Source: Bordetella parapertussis
GTDB taxonomy: Bacteria; Acidobacteriota; Terriglobia; Bryobacterales; Bryobacteraceae
Reading direction: 5' to 3'
DNA: 64,000 nucleotides
Assembly: GCA_943328975.2 (NCBI GenBank)
Contig: CALQCC020000015.1
Location: forward strand, 37,760-101,759
The number at the start of each line of letters is the position of its first letter. Positions within the stretch are counted from its first letter, which is position 1. Positions 1-9,353 of this stretch are shown one piece after another. Both the position numbers and the translations under genes were made by a program. The notes under the pieces were generated by a model, which searched no databases, was not told the origin of the DNA, and saw nothing but the letters and a program-made list of their open reading frames with translations.

Positions 1-486
1 CTTTTGTGCCTCGATCCGATTCTGATGCGCCAACTGGTTTGTCAGAAACCCGACCACGGGCAGGAACAACACGCGCAGGATCAATTCTCCGACTTGATCG
101 GGCGGGAGATACTGATTGCGTGATTCGAGCAAACCGAGAAACGAAAGGTACACGCCGCAAGCAGTAACCGTGGCCGCCGTCGTCCCCAGCAGACCGAAAC
201 TAGTGGCGGCCGAAATCACAGGCAGAAACAAGACCAAGTAGAAGCTGCTCCCGATGCCACCACCGAAATAGAGCAGCGGATAACACAGTGCCAGTTTCAG
301 GACCACCGAAGGCACCGCCCCGATGCGCGGTTCCAATACCTGTACGATGCCGAGCGCTCCAAGCAGTGTCAACACCACGGGGTCACGCTCGGGTCCGAAC
401 GCCGCCAGCGCCGTGAAAAAAAGCAGCCACACAAAATCTTGCGGTCGGACATGGGCGGACCAGAGACGGAGCATGGGCACTTTCAT
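1..486 (-). CDS. Partial membrane protein, N-terminal part; possible sensor kinase
   Basis: The frame is open on the minus strand from an ATG at 486 down to base 1, so the gene runs off the left edge; 162 residues are visible. Several hydrophobic segments follow each other (roughly residues 15-30, 35-50, 58-90, 95-115 and 130-147). They lead into a polar stretch ending NQLAHQNRIEAQK, which looks like the linker into a coiled coil. This layout is common for the membrane sensor region of histidine kinases, but no catalytic domain is in view, so that function is inferred. It is divergent from the S46 peptidase gene, with 41 bases between the starts. A second ATG at 474 could also be the start. 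Confidence 0.55.
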   Translation of the reverse strand, partial: MKVPMLRLWSAHVRPQDFVWLLFFTALAAFGPERDPVVLTLLGALGIVQVLEPRIGAVPSVVLKLALCYPLLYFGGGIGSSFYLVLFLPVISAATSFGLLGTTAATVTACGVYLSFLGLLESRNQYLPPDQVGELILRVLFLPVVGFLTNQLAHQNRIEAQK

Positions 487-527
487 TCTACTGATGGCTG
501 CCGGCGCTCTGGAGTTACCATAAATAA

Positions 528-2591
528 ATGAAACCAGTACTGGCCGCACTTGGCAGCGCTTTTCTTCTGTTCACCGTCGCTCATGCCGATGAGGGCATGT
601 GGACATTTGACAACCCTCCCACCAGGCAGCTTCAGGAAAAATACAACTTCACGCTGACACCGCAGTGGCTGGATCATGTGCGGCTTTCGAGCGTGCGCTT
701 GAACGACGGTGGCTCCGGATCTTTCGTGAGCCCGAACGGCTTGCTGCTGACGAACCATCATGTGGCACGGGGGCAACTCCAGAAGAACTCGACCGCGCAG
801 CACGATTACATGCAGACCGGCTTTCTGGCCGCGACGTCTGAGGAAGAAATGAAGTCGTCGGATTTGGAAGTCAACGTTCTGGTGTCGATGGAGAACGTAA
901 CTCAACGTGTGCAGGACGGACTCAAGGGTGCCCGCAACGCCGAAGAAGAATTCGCCAAGCGCAAGGACGTCATCGCCGCGATCGAGCGGGACTCACTGGA
1001 AAAGACCGGTTTTCGCTCGGATGTCGTGACGCTCTACCAAGGCGGCGAGTATTGGCTGTATCGCTACAAGAAGTACACCGACGTGCGGCTAGTGTTCGCA
1101 CCAGAGCAGCAAATCGCCTTCTACGGTGGCGATCCCGATAATTTTACGTATCCCCGCTATGACCTCGACATGGCACTGTTCCGCGTGTATGAGAATAACC
1201 AGCCGATCCAGAGTAAAGACTTTTTGAAGTGGAATCCGAAGGGTGCGGCCGACAACGAGTTGGTCTTTGTCAGTGGACATCCGGGTTCCACCGCGCGTTT
1301 GGACACGCTCGCGCAACTGGAAGCGGAACGCGATCTGTACGAGCCCTCCACCTTGAAGATCCTGAAGAATCGGATCGACACGCTGCGCAAATATTCGGCA
1401 GTGAGTGCGGAGGCTTCCCGGCAAGCAGGGTCCACCATCTTCAGCTTGGAGAATTCACAGAAGGCGTACATCGGTCGGTTGAAGGGCCTGCAGGATGCGA
1501 CGGTGATGAACGCGAAACGCGCCGATGAGGCCGCCTTCAAAGCCAAGGTGAATGCGAACCCGCAGTGGAAGGCGGCGTATGGCAAGGCTTGGGATCAGAT
1601 TGCGGCAGCCGAGAAGAAGTCTGAGACGCGATTCAAGGAGCAATATTTCCACGGGCTCTATTCGCAATACGCGAACCTGGCGCAGCAGATCGTGCAGTAC
1701 GTCGCGGAGATCAAGAAGCCGGACGGTCAACGGCTCGCCGGATATCACGAGGCGCAGCTCGAATCCCTGCGACTTTCGTTGTTCTCGCCGGCGCCGATTT
1801 ATCCGGAGATGGAGATCGCTCGCATGACGGGTGCTCTGGAACTGGACCTCGCCGAAGCCGGTCCGAACGACCCCTGGGTGAAGTTGGTGCTCGGCGGGAA
1901 GACGCCTCGGGCCGCGGCGGAGGCGTTCGTTAAGGGCACCAAACTGGGCGACGCCGAATTCCGGAAGAAGCTGGTCGAGGGCGGGGAATCCGCCATCGCG
2001 GCCTCGGACGACACGATGATCGTCCTGGCTCGCAAGCTGGACCCGATCCGGCGCGAATTGATCAAGTGGACCGAAGACAACGTCGATAGCGTGGTGCAAC
2101 GCGCGGGCGAGCAACTGGGCAAGGCTCGGTTTGCGGCGTTTGGGAAGACCACCTTCCCCGACGCGACGTTCACCTTGCGGCTGTCTTACGGCAAAGTCCA
2201 GAGCTACCCGATGAACGGGACCATCGCTCCGCCGCTGACCACGTTCTACGGTCTGTATGATCGCAACGCCAGCTTCTCGAACAAAGCTCCGTTCGATCTG
2301 CCACAGCGCTGGATCGATGGACGTAGCAAGCTGGAGCTTTCGACGCCGATCAACTTCGTCACCACCAACGACATTATTGGTGGCAACTCGGGTTCGCCGG
2401 TGATCAATGGCGCGGGCGAAATCGTGGGGCTGATCTTCGACGGCAATATCGAGAGCCTGGTGGGAGACTTCGTCTACGAAGGCGGAGCGAATCGCGCCGT
2501 CGCGGTCCACACGGGCGGGATGACGGAAGCTCTGCGCAAGCTATACGGCGCCGAAAAGCTCGCGAACGAGCTGCTGACCGGGACACGCTGA
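528..2591 (+). CDS. S46 family dipeptidyl-peptidase (DPP7/DPP11-like), exported
   Basis: A 687-residue protein with a signal peptide (cleavage probably after the HA at residues 19-20), so it should act in the periplasm. S46 enzymes are chymotrypsin-fold serine peptidases that release dipeptides from peptide N termini. The expected catalytic triad is visible: His in LLTNHH (about 77-78), Asp in the YDLDMALFRVY segment near residue 213, and Ser621 in GGNSGSP. The length fits the family (about 680-720). GGAG at 511-514 lies 13 bases before the ATG. The S1 specificity (hydrophobic for DPP7, acidic for DPP11) cannot be settled by eye. It is convergent with the TPR gene and shares a hairpin terminator with it. 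Confidence 0.9.
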   Translation: MKPVLAALGSAFLLFTVAHADEGMWTFDNPPTRQLQEKYNFTLTPQWLDHVRLSSVRLNDGGSGSFVSPNGLLLTNHHVARGQLQKNSTAQHDYMQTGFLAATSEEEMKSSDLEVNVLVSMENVTQRVQDGLKGARNAEEEFAKRKDVIAAIERDSLEKTGFRSDVVTLYQGGEYWLYRYKKYTDVRLVFAPEQQIAFYGGDPDNFTYPRYDLDMALFRVYENNQPIQSKDFLKWNPKGAADNELVFVSGHPGSTARLDTLAQLEAERDLYEPSTLKILKNRIDTLRKYSAVSAEASRQAGSTIFSLENSQKAYIGRLKGLQDATVMNAKRADEAAFKAKVNANPQWKAAYGKAWDQIAAAEKKSETRFKEQYFHGLYSQYANLAQQIVQYVAEIKKPDGQRLAGYHEAQLESLRLSLFSPAPIYPEMEIARMTGALELDLAEAGPNDPWVKLVLGGKTPRAAAEAFVKGTKLGDAEFRKKLVEGGESAIAASDDTMIVLARKLDPIRRELIKWTEDNVDSVVQRAGEQLGKARFAAFGKTTFPDATFTLRLSYGKVQSYPMNGTIAPPLTTFYGLYDRNASFSNKAPFDLPQRWIDGRSKLELSTPINFVTTNDIIGGNSGSPVINGAGEIVGLIFDGNIESLVGDFVYEGGANRAVAVHTGGMTEALRKLYGAEKLANELLTGTR

Positions 2592-2595
2592 ACAA

Positions 2596-2623
2596 AAGGG
2601 TGGAGCCCGAAAGCTCCACCCTT
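2596..2623 (-). terminator. Hairpin terminator between convergent genes
   Basis: An 11-bp perfect stem (AAGGGTGGAGC with GCTCCACCCTT) closes a 6-base loop. On the minus strand it is followed by TTTTGTT, so it fits best as the intrinsic terminator of the TPR gene ending at 2650. The plus-strand T tract is poor (CTTATCC), so it is probably only partly effective for the peptidase gene ending at 2591. Confidence 0.8.
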
Positions 2624-2649
2624 ATCCAGTTGTCCAGTTTGAGATGCGA

Positions 2650-4323
2650 TTACGCTTGAGCCGGAACTTCGGTCTGCGCCACGGAATCGACGCGGGGAGC
2701 GAAATACCCACAAGCCAATTCCGGCTTCAGATCCAGTGCGCGGATCCAGCAATCCCGAGCGCGATCGGTTGCGCCGGCTGCTTCCAGCGCGTGACCCAGG
2801 TTGAGCAGGGCTTCAGCGAAGTTCGGTTCCTTCTTGAGCGCGGCTTCGTAGAAGCTGATGGCTTGGTTTGATTCGCCCAACTGCTGCGACAGAACACCGC
2901 AGTTGTACAGAATGTCGCAAGACGGCTCGCCGTGTTCCAGCAAGCGCGTATAGTGGCCCAGCGCTTCCTGCGGCTTCTGCAACTGCAGTGCGATCTCGGC
3001 CAAACCTTGTAAGGCGTCGGCGTGGTTCGGATGCTGCGCCAGCAAATCGCTGAGGACGCGATGAGCGTCATCATATTGGCCTAGCTTGGAGTACGCGATG
3101 CTCAGATTGACCTGCGCTTCAGGCCAGTCGGCGCGCTTTTCCAGGCAAGCCTTGAAGGCCGCCGCGCCACCCTGTGCGTCGTCACGTTCCAGGCGCAAGT
3201 AGCCCAGCCGGAACCAGGCAGTCTCTGCCGAAGGGTTACGGTCGACCAACTTTGCGTACAAATCTTCGGCTTCGCCGCCATGCTGCTGCCGCTCGGCGAT
3301 CCAGGCCATCTGCAACCGCAGATCGTCCCGATCCGGGAGCAGTGCGCTGGCCCGTTCAAAGGCCGCCTGAGCTTCTTCCAGCTTGTCCGCTTGCTCGTAC
3401 GCCACACCCAGATTCAGATGCACCGCCGGGCTGTCAGGACGAAGCTGCGCCGCGCGGGTGTAGGCCTGGACCGATTCCTCAAGCCGTCCCGACTTCTGGC
3501 AGGCAACGCCGTAATTGAACCAGTGGTCGTGTGATTCCGGAGCTAGAACGGTCAAGCGCTTCGTGTGTTCGGCTGCCGTTTTCGCATCGTCGCGAGAGAA
3601 GGCCGCAGCGGCCAACCCTTCGAGGGCGGGCACGGAGTCCGGACGCAGTTCGAGCAAGCGCTGGGAGTACTTCTCCACCACTGCATAATCCTTACGCTGC
3701 AGGCCGATGCCGATCATGTTCACGATCGGGTCCTGCGCGTCGGGAGTCAGTTCCAGCAGGCGCTCATAACAAGCGGCCGCTTCATCGAATTCCCAACCCA
3801 TTTGCAGCGAGACGGCTTCCCCGAACATCGCCGCCGCCGACTTGGGAGCCACGGCGAGCGTAGCGCGGAATTCCTTGAGCGCTTCGGTGGGCTTGTTCAG
3901 GCGCAACAAGCATGTGCCTGCCGCGACTTGTGCGTTAATGTTTTTCGGGTCCAGTTCCTGGGCCGCGCGAAACGCCACCAGGGCGTCGGCGAAGCGCTCC
4001 AGGTTGTACAGGCTCAAGCCCGTAACCACTTGAATGTCGGCGCTGGCGGGACGCAATACCGCTAGACGCTTGTAGCTCTCAGCTGCTTCTTCAAAACGGT
4101 TCAGCTCGAAGTAGATCTGTCCACGCGCCGCCAGAATTTCGGCGGGATGTCCGCCTGCCTTCTCGGCGACGTCCAGGGATTTGAGGGCGTTCTCCCGGTC
4201 GTTCTTTAAGTGATAGGAGACCGCCCGTCCCAAATGCCGCAGCGAGTTTTCCAGTGAGGAGTTGGGGGAGGTTGCTCCAGCCAGCGGCGGAGTGGAAGTT
4301 GGTAGCGTGCTTTGAGTTGACAT
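2650..4323 (-). CDS. Tetratricopeptide repeat protein, about 14 repeats
   Basis: A 557-residue protein made almost wholly of 34-residue TPR units from about residue 30 to 535, with many canonical A..LG......A...Y..A....P positions. No signal peptide or membrane segment is seen, so it should be a cytoplasmic protein-protein scaffold. Residues 1-25 are Ser/Thr/Pro-rich and disordered-looking. It starts 67 bases after the stop of the zinc-ribbon gene on the same strand, so the two are probably co-transcribed. The partner it binds cannot be read from the sequence. Confidence 0.85.
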   Translation of the reverse strand: MSTQSTLPTSTPPLAGATSPNSSLENSLRHLGRAVSYHLKNDRENALKSLDVAEKAGGHPAEILAARGQIYFELNRFEEAAESYKRLAVLRPASADIQVVTGLSLYNLERFADALVAFRAAQELDPKNINAQVAAGTCLLRLNKPTEALKEFRATLAVAPKSAAAMFGEAVSLQMGWEFDEAAACYERLLELTPDAQDPIVNMIGIGLQRKDYAVVEKYSQRLLELRPDSVPALEGLAAAAFSRDDAKTAAEHTKRLTVLAPESHDHWFNYGVACQKSGRLEESVQAYTRAAQLRPDSPAVHLNLGVAYEQADKLEEAQAAFERASALLPDRDDLRLQMAWIAERQQHGGEAEDLYAKLVDRNPSAETAWFRLGYLRLERDDAQGGAAAFKACLEKRADWPEAQVNLSIAYSKLGQYDDAHRVLSDLLAQHPNHADALQGLAEIALQLQKPQEALGHYTRLLEHGEPSCDILYNCGVLSQQLGESNQAISFYEAALKKEPNFAEALLNLGHALEAAGATDRARDCWIRALDLKPELACGYFAPRVDSVAQTEVPAQA

Positions 4324-4390
4324 TTGAGTGACTCGTCCTTCGATTGCGTATTTCGATTACTGCGTTTCGGTTCTATGCCGACTAGGGCTC

Positions 4391-6691
4391 TTAACGTAAG
4401 CCTCTGCCCTTGGCATGACCATCGGCACTTCTGTTCTTACTCTGTAGACCCGCGCGGCCCGGGCCAAAGCGCCGTACTGTTGCTACGGCTCCCGGAGTTG
4501 ACCGCCCAGCTTGCTGATACTCGTTTTCCGGAAGAATTCGAGCAGAATTCATGCCCTTGGGCTGTGGCCAAGCTAAATAGTCGGCCGGATGAATACGAGT
4601 CGCTTCCGGCCTTGCCAAGACGGGCAGTCCAGAGAGATCCTGTCGCTTCTCGATCCGGATACGAGGCACTTCCTGGAACGCTGGGTGCATCACGGGCGTA
4701 CTGGCTTGTAGATATCGATCCGGCATGCGCAGCGGCAATTTGGGGAACGGGCCAAGCGCGCGATACCCGGTATGCCGGACGCGCGGTAGCCGCCAGACTC
4801 CGTTGGGCGATTGCGCTACATAACGTTGTTCATCCGCCAAGGCGGCCGGTGCCAGCGCGAACTGGGACGGCGGCATCACCACAATGGCCACCGGACTGTA
4901 CCGCACAGGGCCAGTCTGCCTGACGATGCCACTGATTTCGTGGTCCGCCAAAGCCACCGGTGAGGCCGAGCCATACCGGCCTAACGCAGGGGCTGGACCT
5001 GGGATGGCCAGCCGATGAGAAATGCTCGGTCCGCTCTGAGATGCTTCCATCGCGGGAGCCGGAGTCGCCGCTGCCGGTCTCTGGCCGGGCTGAAGAGAAA
5101 GTTGATATGAGGGGCTGCTTGCCGCTTCCAAACGGGCCTGCTTGTACGGCAGCAACGGTCGAACCTGAATGTCCAGGGCTGTAAGAGTAGGACGCAAAGT
5201 AACTAGCGGTCCCACTTCGAATTTCACTGCATCCGTTCGGGGGACAGACCAGCCTTGCCGCGGCCGTTGCCCGGAAGACTCGAGTCCGGCGTTGACTTGA
5301 AGGCGGAAATCTTTAATCCGCGGCGACCCGCCGAAGGTATCCACATTCGCAAAGCGCACCGGTTCGCCGTCCACGCGCGGGGTATCCAGCCACGGCTTGG
5401 GTTGAGAATCTTCCCATCCAAAAGTTGGACCGGTGTGGCTGAAATGAGGCGCGAACCAACGCGCCACAGGGCTCTGCACGGTTCCAGGGAGTTCCTCCCA
5501 ACCGCTCGAAGTCTCGGAGGCCGAAATCGGATTGAGAAGCTGCCTGGGTTGAACCTCTGGCATGGCCACCTGGGGAACGGCGAACGTTGGTGTCCAATTC
5601 CAACCGGTGGGCTGTGGAAGAGCGTACGAAGACTCTGGCGGTGTGGGGCCTTCCGGTGTCCCCAAGTCCAGTTGCTTGGCCACCAGGCCTAGCCCCGGCA
5701 TCTGAGGTGTGGCAAATCGCAGTATGGAAATCGCGGCTCCCGCCAATGCGACATTGCTCAGGGTAGGGTCGGTCAGCGCGAACTGTGGGCCGCTGGCTTC
5801 GTCAAAGGTGAAGGAAGACGCTTGCGCCCGGATCTCGGTCCGCACACGTGCGGCCTGTTCCAGACGATTCTCTACCAACCGGAATCCGGCTTGAATGGCT
5901 TCGCCCATGTTCGTAAACAGGGGCTGCCCAGCCGCATATTCCGCAGCGTATTCGCTTTGGATCAAAACCTCGATGGATCCCGGCTGGACGAGCAGCGCCC
6001 GGTATTGCGTCAAGCGTGCAGGAAATACGTCCTGAATCTCGCTCGCCGTGTATGAGTTTCGGAGGCGGGCCACGCCAATTTCCAAGTGCGGCAGTTCAGC
6101 GTCCGCATCACTTAGCAGCTCCATGGGTTCTGGAGCCTTCACGCCGAGCAACTCACGCCAGCCCGCCGCCGGTGGAATCCCCGAAGCTAGTTTGCCGGCC
6201 TTCCAAGTGCGCACATCGCTGGGCTCGCTGTGAAACGCGGGCATGCTCCATGCCGGCGATGCTTTTCCCCAGGTTTCCGACAAGGAGAAACCCGCCAGGT
6301 GGTCTTCGACAGTCTCGAACTCTCTCGGTTCAATGGCGGTCTGCGCTAGGTACGGCGCCATCGGATAATCCGGCTCGAACGCAGTGCGTGCCGCGGGAGC
6401 GAGCTCCTCGGTCGTCACGTGCGGTTCGCGTTCCTGCAACGCGACAGCCGTTTGCGGCTCTGGATTCGCTGCGGGCGTCGCGATTGGTCGCAGCTTCGGG
6501 GTCGACTTCGGAAGTGCCGGTGGGCGCTCCGTATTGGGCTTCTCCGTCACAGAAGCGGCCAGGCGTTCTAAGGCGAACTCTGCCTGCTGCGCCGAATACT
6601 GGTCCAGATGCTCGACGGAACAAAACTGTTCCCCGCGCAGCCGGCGCATCAGGCTCAAGGGTTTGTGACAATAATCGCAGTTGGTAGCCAC
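4391..6691 (-). CDS. Large hypothetical protein with N-terminal zinc ribbon
   Basis: A 766-residue protein starting at GTG 6691 behind a GAGAGAGA purine tract. The N terminus has a compact metal site: Cys5-x2-Cys8 and Cys24-x3-His28, followed by a short helix rich in Ala, Gln and Glu. After residue 45 the chain is Pro/Ala/Thr-rich and mostly without recognisable folds, with alternating hydrophobic patches and WxxP-like motifs. No catalytic motif was recognised and no function is proposed. It is first in a probable two-gene unit with the TPR protein. The zinc ribbon could recruit a nucleic acid or protein partner, which is inference. Confidence 0.7.
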   Translation of the reverse strand: MATNCDYCHKPLSLMRRLRGEQFCSVEHLDQYSAQQAEFALERLAASVTEKPNTERPPALPKSTPKLRPIATPAANPEPQTAVALQEREPHVTTEELAPAARTAFEPDYPMAPYLAQTAIEPREFETVEDHLAGFSLSETWGKASPAWSMPAFHSEPSDVRTWKAGKLASGIPPAAGWRELLGVKAPEPMELLSDADAELPHLEIGVARLRNSYTASEIQDVFPARLTQYRALLVQPGSIEVLIQSEYAAEYAAGQPLFTNMGEAIQAGFRLVENRLEQAARVRTEIRAQASSFTFDEASGPQFALTDPTLSNVALAGAAISILRFATPQMPGLGLVAKQLDLGTPEGPTPPESSYALPQPTGWNWTPTFAVPQVAMPEVQPRQLLNPISASETSSGWEELPGTVQSPVARWFAPHFSHTGPTFGWEDSQPKPWLDTPRVDGEPVRFANVDTFGGSPRIKDFRLQVNAGLESSGQRPRQGWSVPRTDAVKFEVGPLVTLRPTLTALDIQVRPLLPYKQARLEAASSPSYQLSLQPGQRPAAATPAPAMEASQSGPSISHRLAIPGPAPALGRYGSASPVALADHEISGIVRQTGPVRYSPVAIVVMPPSQFALAPAALADEQRYVAQSPNGVWRLPRVRHTGYRALGPFPKLPLRMPDRYLQASTPVMHPAFQEVPRIRIEKRQDLSGLPVLARPEATRIHPADYLAWPQPKGMNSARILPENEYQQAGRSTPGAVATVRRFGPGRAGLQSKNRSADGHAKGRGLR

Positions 6692-6827
6692 GGATCTCTC
6701 TCACTTAGGAATTCGGCAGAACAGTCCTAAGGCTTCAGATCCAACTAAGGGGATTTATCGAGAGGGATTCCCCCTATTCGAGGATTTCTGGATGCTCGTT
6801 TGCGGGTACCGGGTATCATGAAAACTG
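6692..6827. promoter_or_regulatory. Divergent intergenic region with an inverted repeat
   Basis: This 136-base gap separates the divergent zinc-ribbon and HAD genes and should hold both promoters. A 7-bp inverted repeat, CTTAGGA at 6704-6710 and TCCTAAG at 6725-6731, lies in the leader of the minus-strand gene. For the HAD gene a TATCAT hexamer at 6814-6819 would place transcription start within about two bases of the ATG at 6828; no good -35 box is seen. Confidence 0.35.
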
Positions 6828-7520
6828 ATGCGTCGCGACCCGCCACAGGCGTTAGTCCTATTTGATATCGATGGAACTCTGCTGCGCCGCGCCGGACCGC
6901 ATCATCGCCAAGCCTTGATCGATGCTGTGCGCAAGACCACCGGCCTCGAGACGAATCTCCAAAATGTACCCGTCGCCGGCATGCTGGATCGGGATATTCT
7001 GACCGCGATGCTGCGCGAAGCCGGAGCCTCGGCCGCTCTCATCCGCCGTCACATGCCCGCCCTGGTGGAGTTAGCCCAGCGCCTCTACACGCGCTCCTGC
7101 CCCGACCTGCGGGCCAAGGTCTGCCCCGGTGCCCGGATGCTGCTCTACAAGCTCTGGAGGCGCGGTGTGCCCACGGGGCTGGTCACTGGGAACTTGACCC
7201 GCATCGGCTGGAAGAAGATGGAGCGCGCTGGGCTCAAACGCTATCTGCGCTTCGGAGCGTTCGCCGAACTGGCCCGCGACCGGGCTGGACTGGTCGATAT
7301 CGCTATCCGCCACGCCCGCCGCGAGCGCTGGATCGACCGCCACAGCCCGATCGCGCTCATCGGAGATCACCCCAATGACATTCGCGCCGCGCGAGCCAAC
7401 GGCGTCCGCTCTATCGCCGTAGCTACGGGTGTAATTGGAGCAGAAGAACTGGCGACGCACACCCCGGATATTCTGGTCCCGGATTTGCGCGCCTTGGAAT
7501 GGGAGGCTTTGTTCGGATGA
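6828..7520 (+). CDS. HAD-superfamily hydrolase, phosphoglycolate-phosphatase-like
   Basis: A 230-residue protein with the HAD core. Motif I is FDIDGTLL, with nucleophile Asp13 and acid Asp15. Motif II is in LVTGN, a lysine lies in GWKKM, and motif III is IGDHPNDI. The cap between motifs I and II is helical (type C1), as in phosphoglycolate phosphatases and beta-phosphoglucomutases. The substrate is not determined by sequence. The gene overlaps the next by ATGA, so the two are translationally coupled. No export signal, hence cytoplasmic. Confidence 0.85.
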   Translation: MRRDPPQALVLFDIDGTLLRRAGPHHRQALIDAVRKTTGLETNLQNVPVAGMLDRDILTAMLREAGASAALIRRHMPALVELAQRLYTRSCPDLRAKVCPGARMLLYKLWRRGVPTGLVTGNLTRIGWKKMERAGLKRYLRFGAFAELARDRAGLVDIAIRHARRERWIDRHSPIALIGDHPNDIRAARANGVRSIAVATGVIGAEELATHTPDILVPDLRALEWEALFG

Positions 7521-7867
7521 AATACGTCGTGTGCCTGCTGGCGCTGGTGTTATGCGGCTGTGCCGAGCCCACCGTGGAACCCGGCCTCAAGGCCATCGTA
7601 GGTGGACGGCTAGAGACCTCGCTTGACGCCGAGCCCATCCCCTATTCAGTGATCATCATCGTAGGAGGGAAGATCCGCGCGCTGGGTCCGCAAGCCTCCA
7701 CGCCCGTGCCCAAGGGAGCGGAAACAATCGCCGCGAAAGGGAAGGTGATCCGCCCGATGCCATATGACGCAAAACTGGCCCCGGGCGGACCGGCGAACTT
7801 GATGCTGTTGAACGCGGAGTCCGGTGCTCCAGACTCCATCATGAGGGACGGGGAGTGGTTGAAGTAA
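7517..7867 (+). CDS. Small lipoprotein resembling only the beta-sandwich domain of amidohydrolases
   Basis: The start is ATG 7517, overlapping the HAD stop as ATGA; 116 residues. The N terminus is a lipoprotein signal ending LVLCGC, with one of the two Cys as the lipid site. Residues about 25-80 resemble the start of an amidohydrolase: an IVGG strand, VIIIVGGKIRALG, and a GKVIRPM segment where the family normally has G.x.VLPGLID followed by the metal-binding HxH. The end (ANLMLLNAE and IMRDGEWLK) resembles the C-terminal strands of the same family. The TIM barrel with all metal ligands is missing, so amidohydrolase activity is not expected. It could be a remnant or a binding protein. Confidence 0.6.
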   Translation: MKYVVCLLALVLCGCAEPTVEPGLKAIVGGRLETSLDAEPIPYSVIIIVGGKIRALGPQASTPVPKGAETIAAKGKVIRPMPYDAKLAPGGPANLMLLNAESGAPDSIMRDGEWLK

Positions 7868-7880
7868 GGAACGGAGACCT

Positions 7881-9353
7881 ATGGGGCTAGAACAAATTTG
7901 TGAGATTGTTCATTCCGCGACGCAGGACGCTTGGGCGGAAAGAAACAAGGCTGCTTTTGATGCCCTATTCGGTGGTCAGGAAGGACGCTACTCCAAGCAA
8001 GCATCCAAGGGTGTCACCCTTCGAGCTCCGGAAATGCCTCCTGATTCAGGAGTCTCCTTCGCGGCTTATATTCATCCGTCGAATCCAACTTCAGGTGCCT
8101 ACAGCGGGTTGTCGTTTGTGGTTTTCCCTGTGCCCGGTGAGCCCTGCCTCATTGGGTTGGGAGTTGGTACACAAGGGCTGAGTCCAGACGAAACGATTCT
8201 TGGGCGACCCGGACATTCCCGTAAGGCTCAGGCCATTTGTGCCTGGCTGAATCGAGAGTATGGCAACGGTAGTTTCGTGGCTTGGGCTAAGCAGGACGCA
8301 ACGCGGACCGATATTGGCGTGCCGGACGAAATACGAAAGGCTTGGCCCGCGTACAAGAACGTCTTTGATCGTTACGGCAAGGAAATGTATGCTCTGTATC
8401 GGCCGACGGACAATCGGGCTGGAACGGAAGCAGCGACGACAGCATTGCTTGACCTTCTGTTCGAGGAGAGGGGGTACCCGCCCCTCGCCGCGTACCAAGA
8501 AGACTATGGTTCGATACGAGCTAAGTGGTTCGAATACTTGATGCCCGGGGTATCGCGCCCCGATGTGGCTAACCTGCTGGCTACGCGACGATATGTGATA
8601 GTACAAGGGCCACCTGGAACCGGCAAGACAATGATGGCAACCGAACTTCTTGAAGAAGAATACGGGGGCCGGGGGCGTACTATCCAATTCCACCCCAACA
8701 CGACCTACGAGAATTTCATCGGCGGGTTGGCTCCGGAAAGTGCGGGGAACGATTTAGGATTCCGGTTTTCACCCGTCCCGGGTCTTCTTATGGACACGGC
8801 CGCGCAGGCTCAAGCAGATCCAGCGCACAACTACCTTCTTCATATTGACGAAATCAACCGCACGGACTTGGGCAAGGTTCTGGGAGAGGCAATCTTTCTG
8901 TTGGAGCCGGGGACTTCGGCAGAACGGAGAATTGACCTCCCGCATGATTTCGGCCCACCGTTTCATCGCAAGTTTTCCTTGCCCAAGAATTTGCACATAC
9001 TTGGCACGATGAACAGCGCCGATCGCAGCATTGCGATCGTGGACGTTGCTGTTCGTAGACGCTTCGCGTTTGTATCCTTGTGGCCGCGAATGAGCGTCGT
9101 CGAGAAGCATGGCTGCTCAACAATGCAAGAGGCATTCCGGGAGCTACTTTCCCTCTTTGTCGAGCACTCTAGTGACGATGCTTTTTCACTGATCCCAGGG
9201 CACTCTTATTTCCTGGAGCAAGACGAGAAGCGTGCCAGGCAGAGTCTCGCGGTGAACCTCGCGCCTCTCCTTGAGGAATATCTTGCGCAGGGGTACGTTG
9301 CTGGCTTCGCCGAACCTATCCGAGCCTATCTTCAGAAACTGCGGAGCATGTGA
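7881..9353 (+). CDS. mcrB: McrB-type AAA+ restriction subunit
   Basis: A 490-residue protein whose C-terminal half is an McrB-like AAA+ motor. Walker A GPPGTGKT is at 243-250, Walker B LLHIDE at 319-324, sensor-1 segment GTMNSADRS at 375-383, and arginines at 392-394. In McrBC systems this subunit binds and hydrolyses GTP and translocates DNA. Residues 1-190 form a separate globular domain, presumably the modified-base or target reader. It may belong to the MrcB-type N-terminal family, but that was not confirmed. GGAG lies just before the ATG. Base composition is visibly more AT-rich than the neighbours, which suggests transfer. Confidence 0.85.
   Translation: MGLEQICEIVHSATQDAWAERNKAAFDALFGGQEGRYSKQASKGVTLRAPEMPPDSGVSFAAYIHPSNPTSGAYSGLSFVVFPVPGEPCLIGLGVGTQGLSPDETILGRPGHSRKAQAICAWLNREYGNGSFVAWAKQDATRTDIGVPDEIRKAWPAYKNVFDRYGKEMYALYRPTDNRAGTEAATTALLDLLFEERGYPPLAAYQEDYGSIRAKWFEYLMPGVSRPDVANLLATRRYVIVQGPPGTGKTMMATELLEEEYGGRGRTIQFHPNTTYENFIGGLAPESAGNDLGFRFSPVPGLLMDTAAQAQADPAHNYLLHIDEINRTDLGKVLGEAIFLLEPGTSAERRIDLPHDFGPPFHRKFSLPKNLHILGTMNSADRSIAIVDVAVRRRFAFVSLWPRMSVVEKHGCSTMQEAFRELLSLFVEHSSDDAFSLIPGHSYFLEQDEKRARQSLAVNLAPLLEEYLAQGYVAGFAEPIRAYLQKLRSM

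Noticed and set aside
1455..2510. A 351-residue minus-strand frame opposite the S46 peptidase
   Set aside because: Shadow composition, and the opposite strand encodes the catalytic Ser motif there.
2650..4323. Repeat-rich region as a possible CRISPR or tandem DNA repeat
   Set aside because: The periodicity is at protein level (34-residue TPR units); the DNA units are not identical and have no spacer structure.
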